Source: Actinomycetes bacterium (GTDB taxonomy: Bacteria; Actinomycetota; Acidimicrobiia; Acidimicrobiales; Palsa-688). From it: a stretch of DNA of 40,968 nucleotides. The stretch lies in NCBI GenBank assembly GCA_021815935.1, contig JAKAZH010000001.1, positions 1-40,968 of the forward strand, read 5' to 3'. Below the pieces are notes generated by a model. It had not been told where the DNA came from. It saw nothing but the letters and a program-made list of their open reading frames with translations, and did not search any database. Below, piece after piece: positions 7,753-16,034 of the stretch. The translations under genes were made by a program, and so were the position numbers. Every line of letters begins with the position of its first letter. Within the stretch, counting starts at the first letter, position 1.

Positions 7753-8400
7753 ATGCTCTCGACGCCTGCCCGTAGACGCACTGACACCGTACGCAAGACA
7801 GTACGGCGCAACCCCTTCTCGGTGATGGTGGTGATTGTAGCGGCGGGCTGGCTCGTCGCCTCGTGCGGTGGCGGATCGACAAAGACGGCCGCCCAGACGA
7901 CACCTACCGTCACCTCGGCGCCGACGTCGGCCGCGGGTACCGCGTCCGCAGCCCGAGCGAAATTCACGTCGTGCCTCGAAGGCCACGGCGTCCCCTCAAA
8001 CGTGGCGACCGCATTCGGCGCCGCAGGCCGGGGCTTGAGACGCACGGCCGCCGGCGGGGCGGCACCCGGAAGTTCCGGCGCAACGACGGGGAGCACCACC
8101 GCGGGAGCGGGCCAGCCGGCGGGAGGCTTGTTCTCACAATATTCAGCCGCTTTCAGCGCATGCCGCTCGCTGTTGCCCGGCGGCGTTCGCTTCGCCGCAC
8201 CCAACAACCCCCAGTTCGCGGCCTACCGCAACTGCCTGACCGCCCACGGAGTAACGACACCAGGGTCGACGCTGCCGGGAGGCACGACCGCCCCCGGCGC
8301 TACCACCGGCAGCTCTGTTCTCGCTGCTGCTAGAGCGGCCTGCGCCCCGCTTCTTCCCGCCCGCTCTACTTCCACGACGACAACCACGCTCGCCGGCTGA
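7753..8400 (+). CDS. Secreted lipoprotein with duplicated Cys-x(3)-His-Gly / Cys-x(2)-Leu-Leu-Pro motif
   Basis: A 215-aa exported protein: a basic N-region, a hydrophobic core (FSVMVVIVAAGW) and lipobox LVASC with lipidated Cys38, then a Thr/Ser/Ala-rich linker. Two similar modules follow. In module 1, Cys74 sits in SCLEGHGVP and Cys137 in ACRSLLPGG; in module 2, Cys161 sits in NCLTAHGV and Cys197 in ACAPLLP. Actinomycete proteins with one such module are common near HlyD/MacB-type exporters; their biochemical function is not established. The linkers are low complexity (Gly/Ala/Thr). Its TGA overlaps the ATG of the adaptor gene (ATGA), so it is translated with the export system and is probably a surface partner of it. 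ATG 7753 is the first sensible start before the signal peptide; GGAG lies 10 nt upstream. Confidence 0.75.
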   Translation: MLSTPARRRTDTVRKTVRRNPFSVMVVIVAAGWLVASCGGGSTKTAAQTTPTVTSAPTSAAGTASAARAKFTSCLEGHGVPSNVATAFGAAGRGLRRTAAGGAAPGSSGATTGSTTAGAGQPAGGLFSQYSAAFSACRSLLPGGVRFAAPNNPQFAAYRNCLTAHGVTTPGSTLPGGTTAPGATTGSSVLAAARAACAPLLPARSTSTTTTTLAG

Positions 8401-9935
8401 TGAAGAACCCGCGCTTTTGGATCCTCAACGCCGTCCTCTTCGTCGCCGTTGTCGTAGTTGCCTACTTCGGGGTGCAAACCGTGTTCCACAAGGCCGCTAC
8501 GACGACGGCCATCCGCACCGTCACAGTTTCGAGAGGAACCGTCCAGCAGACAGAGACCGCTTCGGGAAATATCTCCCCTGCACAAGAGGAGGACGTGAAC
8601 TTCGCCACGTCAGGGACGGTCAGCGCTATCGGTGTCACACTCGGCGAGAACGTGATCGCCGGGCAAACATTGGCCGCGCTGGATTCGACGACAGCCCAGA
8701 CGGCGTTGACCGGCGCACAGGGCCAGCTCTCCACGGCCGAAAGCAACCTTGCTCTGGCCGAGTCCGGGGGCGAGACGCCACCGCAGGTGGCGCAGGACAA
8801 CGCGACCGTCGCGTCGGACCAGCAGGCGATCTCGACGGCCGCGGCCATCCTTAGCGGAGCGCAGGCACAGCTCTCCAGCGACGAGACGGCGTGCGCCTCG
8901 ACTCCGACGACGACCACTACGACGACTCTCCCGCCGGCCAACGCAAGCGGGACGACTCAAAGCTCGTCCGGGAGCTCCAGCTCGACGGGGTCGACCTCGA
9001 CGGGGTCGACCTCGACAGGAGCGACGTCTTCAGGATCGTCGGGCACGAGCGCGTGCAACTCGGTGTCGGGCGACCTGACGACAGTCAATCAGGACGAGAC
9101 GACCCTCTCGAACGCCCAGAACAGTCTCACCCAGGAGAACCTGTCGATCGAGGCCAAGCGGTATGTGAATCCGGCCACCCTGACCCAGGACCAGACCGCG
9201 ATCACGAACGCGCAGCAGACTGTCACCAACGACGAGCAGACGCTGAGCGAAACCAAGCTCACGGCACCTTTCTCCGGAACCGTGATAGCCCTGAACGGGA
9301 CCGTAGGCGAGACCGTGTCCGGCGGGGGCAGCTCGTCCGTCTCTGCGAGCAGCGCCAGTTCCTCGACGACTTCGACCTCGGCCTTTCTCACTCTTGCTAC
9401 GCTCGGAAGCCTCGAGGTGGTAGCAGGCTTCCCGGAGGCGAACGCCGTCAAGATCGCCTTGGGTCAGCCCGCTACGGTGACTTTGAGCGCGCTCAGCAAC
9501 ACGACGGCGACGGGCGCAGTCACCGTCACCGATCCGAACCCGTCCGTCGTCAGCAACGTCGTGACCTTCAACGACACGATCACGCTCGACAACCCGCCGA
9601 CTACTGTCAAGGACGGCATGAGCGCCTCAGTTGCGGTAGTGGTCGCCTCCGCGTCTAACGCGTTGGAACTGCCGTCGTCGGCTATCACCAAGGCGGGCCG
9701 CTTCTCGACGGTGACGGTCCTAAGCAACGGAAAGCAGACGACGCGAGCCATCACGACAGGCCTCGTGGGGGACTCCACCACGCAGATCCTTTCCGGGCTG
9801 TCGGCCGGCGACGTCGTCGTCGAGCCCACCGTGACAGCGACCGCCGGCGCCGCGGCCGGCGGGGCTGCTACGAGAGCTGGCGGGTTCGCGGGCGGCGGAA
9901 TCGGAGGCGGCGGCATCGCAGGCGGGCTGGGCTGA
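8400..9935 (+). CDS. HlyD/MacA-type membrane-fusion (adaptor) protein
   Basis: A 511-aa adaptor for the MacB-type transporter encoded next. One N-terminal membrane helix (residues 9-29) anchors a large extracytoplasmic part. The first lipoyl half is near residues 62-95 (SGTVSAIGVTLGENVIAGQT) and its second half near 285-305 (KLTAPFSGTVIALNGTVGE). The coiled-coil hairpin between them is Gln/Ala/Thr-rich. The beta-barrel domain follows (LEVVAGFPEANAVKIALGQ), then a membrane-proximal domain and a Gly-rich tail. Unusually, the hairpin tip is replaced by a roughly 50-residue Ser/Thr/Gly insert flanked by Cys165 and Cys219. A monoderm has no TolC for the tip to dock on, so this region must do something else or be a glycosylated spacer. 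Overlaps the lipoprotein gene by 1 nt and precedes the ATPase by 3 nt. Confidence 0.88.
   Translation: MKNPRFWILNAVLFVAVVVVAYFGVQTVFHKAATTTAIRTVTVSRGTVQQTETASGNISPAQEEDVNFATSGTVSAIGVTLGENVIAGQTLAALDSTTAQTALTGAQGQLSTAESNLALAESGGETPPQVAQDNATVASDQQAISTAAAILSGAQAQLSSDETACASTPTTTTTTTLPPANASGTTQSSSGSSSSTGSTSTGSTSTGATSSGSSGTSACNSVSGDLTTVNQDETTLSNAQNSLTQENLSIEAKRYVNPATLTQDQTAITNAQQTVTNDEQTLSETKLTAPFSGTVIALNGTVGETVSGGGSSSVSASSASSSTTSTSAFLTLATLGSLEVVAGFPEANAVKIALGQPATVTLSALSNTTATGAVTVTDPNPSVVSNVVTFNDTITLDNPPTTVKDGMSASVAVVVASASNALELPSSAITKAGRFSTVTVLSNGKQTTRAITTGLVGDSTTQILSGLSAGDVVVEPTVTATAGAAAGGAATRAGGFAGGGIGGGGIAGGLG
8981..9025 (+). repeat. Three 15-bp tandem units within the adaptor gene
   Basis: Units of ctcgacggggtcgac at 8981-8995 and 8996-9010, with a diverged third at 9011-9025. 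Each adds five Ser/Thr/Gly residues to the insert in the adaptor hairpin. In-frame, so unit-number changes would alter only the spacer length. Confidence 0.8.
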
Positions 9936-9938
9936 ATC

Positions 9939-10700
9939 GTGACGACCTCAGCAGCCGCCAATCCGAACGGTGGAAGTGTTGCGCCGGTCATTGCCTTGCG
10001 AAACGTCACCAGGACCTATCAGATGGGGGACGCGGAGGTGAGGGCGCTGGGCGGGGTCTCCCTCGTCATTGAGCGTGGGGAGTTCGTTGCGGTCATGGGG
10101 GCTTCAGGTTCGGGCAAGTCGACGATGATGAACATCATCGGCTGCTTGGACGTGCCTTCGAGCGGCCGCTACTGGCTGGACGGCGTGGATGTCCGTGGCC
10201 TCGACGAGACCCGCTTGGCTCGGGTACGCAACCGTAAGATCGGGTTCGTCTTCCAGAGCTTCAACCTGATTCCCCGCACCACCGCGCTGGCCAACGTCGA
10301 ACTTCCCATGCTCTACGCCGGGGTCGGCTCGAAGGAGCGGCGCGCTCGTGCCGTCGCCGCCCTCGACATGGTCGGGCTGTCAGAGCGCTCCGGCCACTTC
10401 CCGAACGAGATGTCCGGCGGCCAGCAGCAACGCGTGGCAGTCGCGCGTGCGCTCGTGACAAACCCGGCGCTCATCCTTGCCGACGAGCCAACCGGGAACT
10501 TGGATACCCGCTCGAGCGAAGAAGTCATGAACATCTTCGAGGCGCTCAACCGCGCCGGTCGAACTGTCGTGCTGATCACCCACGAGCCCGACATAGCGAC
10601 GCGAACGAAGCGCACCGTGCGCCTGCGTGACGGGCTGATCGTCGCGGACCAGGCGAGCGTAGACACTCGACGTTCCACCGAGACGGGCGCCTTCAGATGA
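9939..10700 (+). CDS. MacB/LolD-type ABC transporter ATPase
   Basis: A 253-aa cytoplasmic nucleotide-binding subunit of the MacB/LolD/FtsE group. Walker A GASGSGKS is at residues 54-61, the Q-loop is in GFVFQSFNLIPRTTALANVELP, the signature is MSGGQQQRVAVARAL, Walker B is LILADEPTGNLD, and the H-loop is in VVLITHEPD. It drives the mechanotransmission permease encoded next rather than pumping through a channel. The start is GTG 9939, 3 nt after the adaptor stop; its TGA overlaps the permease ATG (ATGA). Regulation is presumably from the single promoter ahead of the lipoprotein gene. Identification secure, substrate unknown. Confidence 0.95.
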   Translation: MTTSAAANPNGGSVAPVIALRNVTRTYQMGDAEVRALGGVSLVIERGEFVAVMGASGSGKSTMMNIIGCLDVPSSGRYWLDGVDVRGLDETRLARVRNRKIGFVFQSFNLIPRTTALANVELPMLYAGVGSKERRARAVAALDMVGLSERSGHFPNEMSGGQQQRVAVARALVTNPALILADEPTGNLDTRSSEEVMNIFEALNRAGRTVVLITHEPDIATRTKRTVRLRDGLIVADQASVDTRRSTETGAFR

Positions 10701-11935
10701 CGGTGGTCCTCGACCTCACGACGGCGATAAGGGGTCTCGCCGCCAACAAGCTGCGCTCGTCGCTGACGGTTCTCGGGATTCTCATAGGGGTCGGGGCTGT
10801 CATCATCCTCGTAGCGGTCGGCAACGGATCTTCCCTCGCTGTACAAAACCGGATCAAGGCCCTCGGCACCAACACAATCACGATCGCCAACAGAGGTCGA
10901 TTCGGGCGCGGACCGGCGACATCGGGAACGCAGACGCAAGCGGCCACGATCACCGCCGCGGACATTGCCACGATGTCGGACCCGAATCAGGCGCCGGACA
11001 TCCTGTCGGTCTCGCCGGTGCTCGGCGCCTCGGTCACAGCCAGCTACCAGTCGGCGTCCTCAACTGTCAGTGTAACTGCTACAAGCCCGACTTACCTTCC
11101 TGCAGAGGATTACACGGTAGAGGCGGGGCGCTCGCTCAGCTCCGCCGACATATCGAACTCCGCCCAGGTCGCCCTCATCGGCCAGACGGTCCTGACCAAT
11201 CTCTACCCCGCCGGGGCGAATCCGATCGGCACCGAGATCTACATGACCGAAGGTAAGAACGAGGCCCAGTTCCAGGTTATCGGCGTCCTCGCGTCCAAAG
11301 GGTCAGCCACCGGCACCACCGACCCGAACAACATAGCCATAATCCCCTACACGACTGCGGAGGGGCTCCTCACCGGCTACACGAACGACTTCCAGCGGAT
11401 CATCGTCGAAGCCAAGTCGGCCGGGACGGTTAATGCCGCCGAGCAGGAGGCCTCGGACATCCTCGCATCGGCGAACCAGACGACAGTCGCGAACCTCCCA
11501 TTCTTCGTGCTGAACGAACAGTCCCTCCTTTCCACGTCTGCGTCGACAACCTCCACCTTCACCGTCCTGCTCGGCGCGGTCGCTGCGATCAGCCTCCTCG
11601 TCGGCGGGATCGGGATCATGAACATCATGTTGGTGACTGTTACCGAACGCACCCGGGAGATCGGGATCCGAAAGGCGATCGGCGCACCCCGGCGGGCGAT
11701 CCTCGGTCAGTTTCTCACTGAGGCGGTACTCCTATCGCTTTTCGGGGGGCTTGCCGGCGTCGCCGTCGGCCTCATCGGGAGCCGCTTCAAGATTGTCGGG
11801 GTAAAGCCGGTGGCGACTCCGACGTCGGTCGTCGAGGCTTTCGTGGTCGCAGTAGCGGTCGGCGTCTTCTTCGGGTTCTACCCGGCTAATCGGGCTGCGT
11901 CACTTCGTCCCGTCGATGCGCTGCGCTACGAGTAG
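10697..11935 (+). CDS. MacB-type ABC transporter permease
   Basis: A 412-aa FtsX/MacB permease. There is one N-terminal membrane helix (GILIGVGAVIILVAVGN), a large extracytoplasmic MacB_PCD domain (about residues 50-275), then three C-terminal helices beginning FTVLLGAVAAISLLVGGIGIMNIMLV. The coupling stretch TERTREIGIRKAIGAPRRAILGQFLTEA is typical of the family. It works with the preceding ATPase and the HlyD-like adaptor to move or release a substrate at the outer face of the membrane (antibiotic, peptide or lipoprotein in characterised relatives). Starts inside the ATPase stop codon. No sign of damage. Confidence 0.95.
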   Translation: MTVVLDLTTAIRGLAANKLRSSLTVLGILIGVGAVIILVAVGNGSSLAVQNRIKALGTNTITIANRGRFGRGPATSGTQTQAATITAADIATMSDPNQAPDILSVSPVLGASVTASYQSASSTVSVTATSPTYLPAEDYTVEAGRSLSSADISNSAQVALIGQTVLTNLYPAGANPIGTEIYMTEGKNEAQFQVIGVLASKGSATGTTDPNNIAIIPYTTAEGLLTGYTNDFQRIIVEAKSAGTVNAAEQEASDILASANQTTVANLPFFVLNEQSLLSTSASTTSTFTVLLGAVAAISLLVGGIGIMNIMLVTVTERTREIGIRKAIGAPRRAILGQFLTEAVLLSLFGGLAGVAVGLIGSRFKIVGVKPVATPTSVVEAFVVAVAVGVFFGFYPANRAASLRPVDALRYE

Positions 11936-11991
11936 GCAGGTACCGGCACTATGAGCAGACAAGCAATGGAAGAACCAGGAGGATTCCGAGA

Positions 11992-12588
11992 ATGCAACCC
12001 GAGGATCTGACACAACCGGTACCTATCCCCGAGACACATCAGATCCCGCCTGTCGCCATCCGTCCGGATGATCCTGACGACGAGTGGGCTCTGCCTGAAA
12101 GTTCCAGGGTTCTGCGGGTCCGCTATTTCACCGGGATCCTCGTGATCCTCTTGGCAGTCGGAGGAGGGTTCTGGGGTGGCGTCGTCGCCGAGAAGCACCA
12201 CGGCACCGGTACGTCAACTACGGCGTCAGCGTTTGCGAGCCGGGTCGCCGCTCTGCGGGCGGCCGGCGCGGCCGCAGGAGGGTTCGCAGGCGCGGGCGCA
12301 ACGACAGGGAGCGCCAGCGGGGGTGCCGGAACAGGAGGCGCCGGCGCAGGAACCGCAGCGCCCACAACCTCGGGGACTGTGATCGATGTCAGCGGTGACC
12401 TGCTCGAGATCAGCGACTCGCAGGGTCAAATTGTCAAAATCACAGTCGGGCCGTCCGCGTCAGTGAGCATCGCCTCGAAGTCGAGTTTGTCGGGACTGAC
12501 GATCGGAGACACCGTGGTGGTATCGGGATCTCGTGGATCCGGCGGCACGTTCGACGCAACAGCCGTGACCGCTACCGTAGGCGGCTAA
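11992..12588 (+). CDS. Membrane-anchored protein with C-terminal DUF5666-like domain
   Basis: A 198-aa protein. A roughly 43-residue Pro/Asp-rich cytoplasmic N-terminus is followed by one membrane helix (YFTGILVILLAVGGGFWGGVV), an Ala/Gly-rich external linker, and a C-terminal beta domain (about 125-198) reading GTVIDVSGDLLEISDSQG and GLTIGDTVVVSGSRG. That pattern of short strands is what DUF5666/OB-like domains show. AGGAGG upstream of ATG 11992 is one of the best ribosome binding sites here. It lies 56 nt after the permease and probably belongs to the export operon. Function unknown; the domain and linker place it at the cell surface. Confidence 0.7.
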   Translation: MQPEDLTQPVPIPETHQIPPVAIRPDDPDDEWALPESSRVLRVRYFTGILVILLAVGGGFWGGVVAEKHHGTGTSTTASAFASRVAALRAAGAAAGGFAGAGATTGSASGGAGTGGAGAGTAAPTTSGTVIDVSGDLLEISDSQGQIVKITVGPSASVSIASKSSLSGLTIGDTVVVSGSRGSGGTFDATAVTATVGG

Positions 12589-12631
12589 CTGTCCGCCGCA
12601 TCGCCGATCGTCGCCCGCGCACATCCTCTGG

Positions 12632-12656
12632 GGGGTCTAACCGGGGTCTAACCCCG
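12632..12656. terminator. Direct repeat and GC hairpin between convergent genes
   Basis: An 11-bp unit GGGGTCTAACC occurs twice in tandem (12632-12653). The second copy makes a hairpin CGGGG-TCTAA-CCCCG (12642-12656). It lies between the DUF5666-like gene and the convergent DUF3040 gene and contains the latter's TAG stop. There is no T-tract, so termination by it is only suggested. Confidence 0.35.
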
Positions 12657-13049
12657 ATCGTCTGGGCCCGCGTCGAATCCGAAGGGAGGCTCGTGCGGAG
12701 GTGAACCTCGCCTTCGTAGCGTGCGTTCCACGACTACCTCAGCGAGGATTCGAAGCCCGACCCCCGCTACCAGCATGCCGCCGATAGAGACAAACATGGA
12801 AAAGCTCAAACCGGCGACAACTGCGCCGAGGCCCACCGCCACCAAGGCTAGACCCCACCACCCGAGACAAAGGATGCGCACCCAAGCGCGAGATACGAGC
12901 CGGGTGGCGCTGGTGAGAGCGCGCCTTGCGTCCGTCGCTCGGTCGTGCTTGAGGCGCGAAGCAAATACAGGGTCGTCCGCAAGAGCCGCTGCCTCCAAGT
13001 CGGCAAGGGCTGCCCGCTCTGCTGCGCTCAATCTCGCGTCTGGGGTCAT
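12648..13049 (-). CDS. DUF3040 family membrane protein
   Basis: A 133-aa protein with an N-terminal amphipathic segment containing LSAAERAALADLEAAALADDP, the DUF3040 hallmark, then two adjacent membrane helices (CLGWWGLALVAVGLGAVVAGL and MFVSIGGMLVAGVGLRILAEV) and a short basic tail. DUF3040 proteins are small, actinomycete-specific and functionally uncharacterised. The start is ATG 13049; a purine-rich GAGGTAGAGAG directly precedes it. The open frame to 13079 adds residues outside the family. It is divergent from ppgK and convergent with the DUF5666-like gene. Confidence 0.75.
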   Translation of the reverse strand: MTPDARLSAAERAALADLEAAALADDPVFASRLKHDRATDARRALTSATRLVSRAWVRILCLGWWGLALVAVGLGAVVAGLSFSMFVSIGGMLVAGVGLRILAEVVVERTLRRRGSPPHEPPFGFDAGPDDRG

Positions 13050-13180
13050 CTCTCTACCTCTACAGCTAGAGCCTATCAATGATCATTCTCTACCCATCGG
13101 CAGTGCTATCGCTAGAGCAAAGGACCTTTTTTTCTACGAAGCATTTCGGCACAACAGGAACATCATCATGGCCGCTCGCC

Positions 13181-13186
13181 TATTCT
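13181..13186 (+). promoter_or_regulatory. -10 box TATTCT of ppgK
   Basis: TATTCT ends 6 nt before GTG 13193. It supports this GTG as a leaderless start, since the longer frame from 13079 has no family-like residues before it. Confidence 0.45.
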
Positions 13187-13192
13187 CGCAGC

Positions 13193-14017
13193 GTGGCCAC
13201 ACGAAATTACAGTGAAAGCTCCGCCGAGACCCTCGCGATAGACATCGGAGGGACCGGCCTGAAAGGCTCTGTCCTCAACCCCAAAGGCGAGATGCTACAC
13301 GACCGGGTCCGATGCGACACGCCCTACCCACTGCCCCCCGCCAAACTGGTGACGGTCCTTCTCGACTTGGTCAAACCACTCCCCTCCTTCGACCGAATCT
13401 CGGTTGGATTCCCGGGCATGGTCCGAAACGGCAAGATTCTCTCCGCCCCGCATTTCGTGTCCCCGAAGGGCCCGGGGGGCGACCCGAGTCCCGAGCTGGT
13501 GACCGCGTGGAATCGCTTCGATCTCGGCATGGCGTTAGCCACGGCGACGTCCAAGCCCGTGAAGATAGCGAACGACGCCGACCTGCAAGGCGCTGCGGTA
13601 GTGAAAGGCGAGGGCCTCGAGCTTGTCCTAACCCTTGGGACCGGTCTCGGTACGGCACTGTTCTTCGAGGGGCAGCTTCAACCGCATCTCGAGTTCGCCC
13701 ATCATCCGTTCAAGAAGGGCCGTAGCTACAACGAGGTCGTAGGCGAGGCAGCCCGCGAGAGGTCGGGAAACAAGAAATGGTTGTCCCACGTGATGGAGGC
13801 GGTCGAAACCCTGCGGGCGCTCACCTTCTTCGATCACTGTTTCATCGGTGGAGGCAATTCTGCGCGCCTCGGCGACGATCTACCCGACGACGTGACAGTG
13901 GTCGACAATTCTGCCGGGATTCTGGGCGGGATCAAACTCTGGGAGGTCGCAGCGGGACCCTTGCACGTCACTTCCGGGCCGGCAACCTCCAGCGTCGGTG
14001 TCGAAGGCCGCCGCTGA
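13193..14017 (+). CDS. ppgK: ROK-family polyphosphate glucokinase-like sugar kinase
   Basis: A 274-aa cytoplasmic kinase of the ROK family, closest in pattern to actinomycete polyphosphate/ATP glucokinases. Visible features are the phosphate-1 loop AIDIGGTGLKGSVL, the phosphate-2-like segment LVLTLGTGLGTALFF, the sugar-site segment with NDADLQGAAV, a EFAHHPF segment where the family has E-x-G-H, and FIGGGNSA in the adenosine region. The length matches PpgK (about 250-280 aa). It would phosphorylate glucose with polyphosphate or NTP; the phosphate donor cannot be decided by eye. The 3' end overlaps the convergent gatD by 50 nt. Symbol given with moderate certainty. Confidence 0.8.
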   Translation: MATRNYSESSAETLAIDIGGTGLKGSVLNPKGEMLHDRVRCDTPYPLPPAKLVTVLLDLVKPLPSFDRISVGFPGMVRNGKILSAPHFVSPKGPGGDPSPELVTAWNRFDLGMALATATSKPVKIANDADLQGAAVVKGEGLELVLTLGTGLGTALFFEGQLQPHLEFAHHPFKKGRSYNEVVGEAARERSGNKKWLSHVMEAVETLRALTFFDHCFIGGGNSARLGDDLPDDVTVVDNSAGILGGIKLWEVAAGPLHVTSGPATSSVGVEGRR

Positions 14018-14723
14018 CGGCGCCGAGCCTGAGACGACGAAGCTCGTGCGCTTCCTGGTCGTCGATCGGCTCGAGCTCGCCGACAACCCACGAGAGGAGC
14101 AGATCGGCCAGGTCCGGGTTTCGAGCCAGCGCCGGGCCGTGCATGTACGTTCCGACCACACGCCCGGACCGGGCTCCGTCCAGCGCGGCGCCATCCCCGT
14201 TTCCGATCCCGCTTCGCACAACACCGAGGGGGGAAGCTCCCGCTCCGAGAGTCGTAAGCCCGGCATGGTTCTCGTAGCCGCTAAGGAGTCCCGATAGGCC
14301 CAGTTCAGGATCCGCTTCGACGGCCAGCTCTCCGACTGCTCGGCGCCGGCCCGGCCGCGTGGTGCAGTCGAGAAGTCCGACCCCTGCGGTCTCTGCGCCT
14401 CCCGGACCGCTAAAGGAACGCCCGATGATCTGAAGTCCTGCGCACACGGCGAACACGACGGCACCTGCCTCCACAGCCTTTGCGAGCGGGCTGGATTCGC
14501 TACCGGCTCCGAGTTGGCTAGCGGCGAGTGCCTGGGGTAGGTCCTCGCCTCCTCCCACGACGTACAGGTCGCATCCGGCGGGAACGGCCTGTCCGGACCT
14601 TACGACGTTGACTTCCGACTCGAAGCCCCTCCAGCGAAGCCGCTGGGCCAGAATCACTGCGTTCCCGGAGTCACCGTAGGTCCCGAGAAGGTCAGGAAAA
14701 AGCAGGCATACCGATACGCTCAC
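13968..14723 (-). CDS. gatD: Lipid II isoglutaminyl synthase, glutaminase subunit GatD
   Basis: A 251-aa class I (CobB/CobQ-type) glutamine amidotransferase that supplies ammonia to MurT for amidation of D-Glu in lipid II. The opening LLFPDLLGTYGDSGNAVIL is characteristic of the family. The nucleophile is Cys94 in FAVCAGLQIIG and the catalytic His is His195 in GTYMHGP; GYENHAG is also conserved. The GTG start at 14723 overlaps the murT stop (GTGA), the usual coupling of this pair. Its 3' end overlaps ppgK from the other strand. Acts on the cytoplasmic face of the membrane. Identification secure. Confidence 0.93.
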   Translation of the reverse strand: MSVSVCLLFPDLLGTYGDSGNAVILAQRLRWRGFESEVNVVRSGQAVPAGCDLYVVGGGEDLPQALAASQLGAGSESSPLAKAVEAGAVVFAVCAGLQIIGRSFSGPGGAETAGVGLLDCTTRPGRRRAVGELAVEADPELGLSGLLSGYENHAGLTTLGAGASPLGVVRSGIGNGDGAALDGARSGRVVGTYMHGPALARNPDLADLLLSWVVGELEPIDDQEAHELRRLRLGAVSGGLRHRRWRLPARK

Positions 14724-15967
14724 GTGGCCCTCGAAGCATCGGCGCCGAAACTGTGGCGGATCTCCTGAAACGCGGTGTAGTTGGCAACCACTTCGAAATC
14801 GCAGCCGTCGGAGGCCTCGCGAAGCGCATCGAGGGGATTTTCGACGACTCTGTGGGGTACGTCTGCGTAGCGGAGTCGGACCGCTAGGTCCCATGCCCGC
14901 GCACCCGACGCGATCACTTCCCTGTCGCGAAGCCGCTCGAATGGGACGTCCCACAGCCATGATGGGTCCCGCCCGTCAGCTAGGCGGGCGTTTATCACAA
15001 CCACCACGACGCTCGGCGGCTTCGCAAGAATGTCAAAAGTTTCCAACCATCCCGCAGGGTTCTTCGCGAGGAGCAGCCGGGCACTGGCGTCGCCGACATC
15101 CAACGTCGCGTATCGACCTTCCACCTCGGCTACCCGGGCCATCGAGCAGGCCGCGTCCGTCGGGCTGGCACCCAGACCGACGGCGACCGCTATCGCGATC
15201 GCCGCGTTAGCCCGGTTCGCTCGGCCGGGAAGGGCAAGGTCAACCATCGCAGTTCGCCCGTCGGCCCACCGAAGCGTGTCGCCGTCGAGATCCACATCGG
15301 CGTCAGGTCTCACGAAATCGCAGCCCCCGCACGACCACCCGCCCGGGTCGAACTGAATCCGCCCGCCGCAGCTCGGGCAGCCCCCCGAGTCGTCTGTCCA
15401 CGGCTGGCCTGCCGCAACCCAGATTCGACGCTTGGCCGCTCCGGCCCCCCACACCACGAGAGGATCATCGACGTTGGCCACTACGAGACCTGCTGCCTGT
15501 CCGGCCAAGGCTGACCTCCACGACGCCGCTAGAGTTCGGACCTCGTTGTTTCGATCCAGTTGGTCGCGGGTCAAGTTGAGTAGCGCAACAGCTCGCGGAT
15601 GGGCGGATCGGATCACTTTGGGAAGCCACGCCTCGTCCACTTCGAGAACCGCCGTCGCGTCCGGGGCACCTTGGGCGAGGGCCGCCACCAAGCCCATCGG
15701 CAGATTCGCCCCCTCGACATTGGTGACGACTTCCCGCCTGCCCTCTAGGGCCGCTGCGAGGAGCTTGGTCGTGGTCGTCTTGCCGTTCGTCCCCGACACC
15801 AAAACGACGCTCCGGCCAGCCGCTAAGCGCCCCAACGCGTTGGGGTCCACCGCCATGATCGCCCGGCCCCCGATTACCGACCCGGCTCCCCGGCGGAGGC
15901 GGCGGGAGATCTCCGATACGCCGAGCCCGATTCGGACAGCGAACCTGGTGCGCGCCGAGAGGACCAC
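14720..15967 (-). CDS. murT: Lipid II isoglutaminyl synthase, Mur-ligase subunit MurT
   Basis: A 415-aa Mur-ligase homologue that activates the D-Glu of lipid II with ATP and accepts ammonia from GatD. The ATP loop VSGTNGKTTTT is at residues 58-67. A four-cysteine zinc-ribbon insert is formed by Cys197, Cys200, Cys213 and Cys216, typical of MurT and absent from ordinary Mur ligases. NLTRDQLDRNNE is the Mur central-domain motif, and the C-terminal DUF1727-type domain contains KNPAGWLETFDIL. The start is GTG 15967 because TACCCT lies 7 nt upstream in the leaderless arrangement; the frame is open to 16258 but loses family similarity. Partner gatD overlaps downstream by 4 nt. Confidence 0.93.
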   Translation of the reverse strand: MVLSARTRFAVRIGLGVSEISRRLRRGAGSVIGGRAIMAVDPNALGRLAAGRSVVLVSGTNGKTTTTKLLAAALEGRREVVTNVEGANLPMGLVAALAQGAPDATAVLEVDEAWLPKVIRSAHPRAVALLNLTRDQLDRNNEVRTLAASWRSALAGQAAGLVVANVDDPLVVWGAGAAKRRIWVAAGQPWTDDSGGCPSCGGRIQFDPGGWSCGGCDFVRPDADVDLDGDTLRWADGRTAMVDLALPGRANRANAAIAIAVAVGLGASPTDAACSMARVAEVEGRYATLDVGDASARLLLAKNPAGWLETFDILAKPPSVVVVVINARLADGRDPSWLWDVPFERLRDREVIASGARAWDLAVRLRYADVPHRVVENPLDALREASDGCDFEVVANYTAFQEIRHSFGADASRAT

Positions 15968-15974
15968 GGCTACG

Positions 15975-15980
15975 AGGGTA
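15975..15980 (-). promoter_or_regulatory. -10 box TACCCT of murT-gatD
   Basis: On the minus strand TACCCT is followed by 7 nt and the murT GTG. It lies in the 67-bp divergent gap shared with the DoxX gene. Confidence 0.45.
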
Positions 15981-16021
15981 ACCAGTTTGCCGCAGCACTG
16001 TCGGGAGGTCCGCGAAGCGGG

Positions 16022-16027
16022 TAGCGT
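16022..16027 (+). promoter_or_regulatory. -10 box TAGCGT of the DoxX gene
   Basis: GGGTAGCGT followed by 7 nt and GTG 16035. The same nine bases with the same 7-nt spacing precede hemE at 31613. Confidence 0.45.
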
Positions 16028-16034
16028 TCGGGAG

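Noticed and set aside
15432..16034. Long N-terminal extension of the DoxX frame over murT
   Set aside because: It is antisense to conserved murT sequence, and the GTG at 16035 follows a -10 box.
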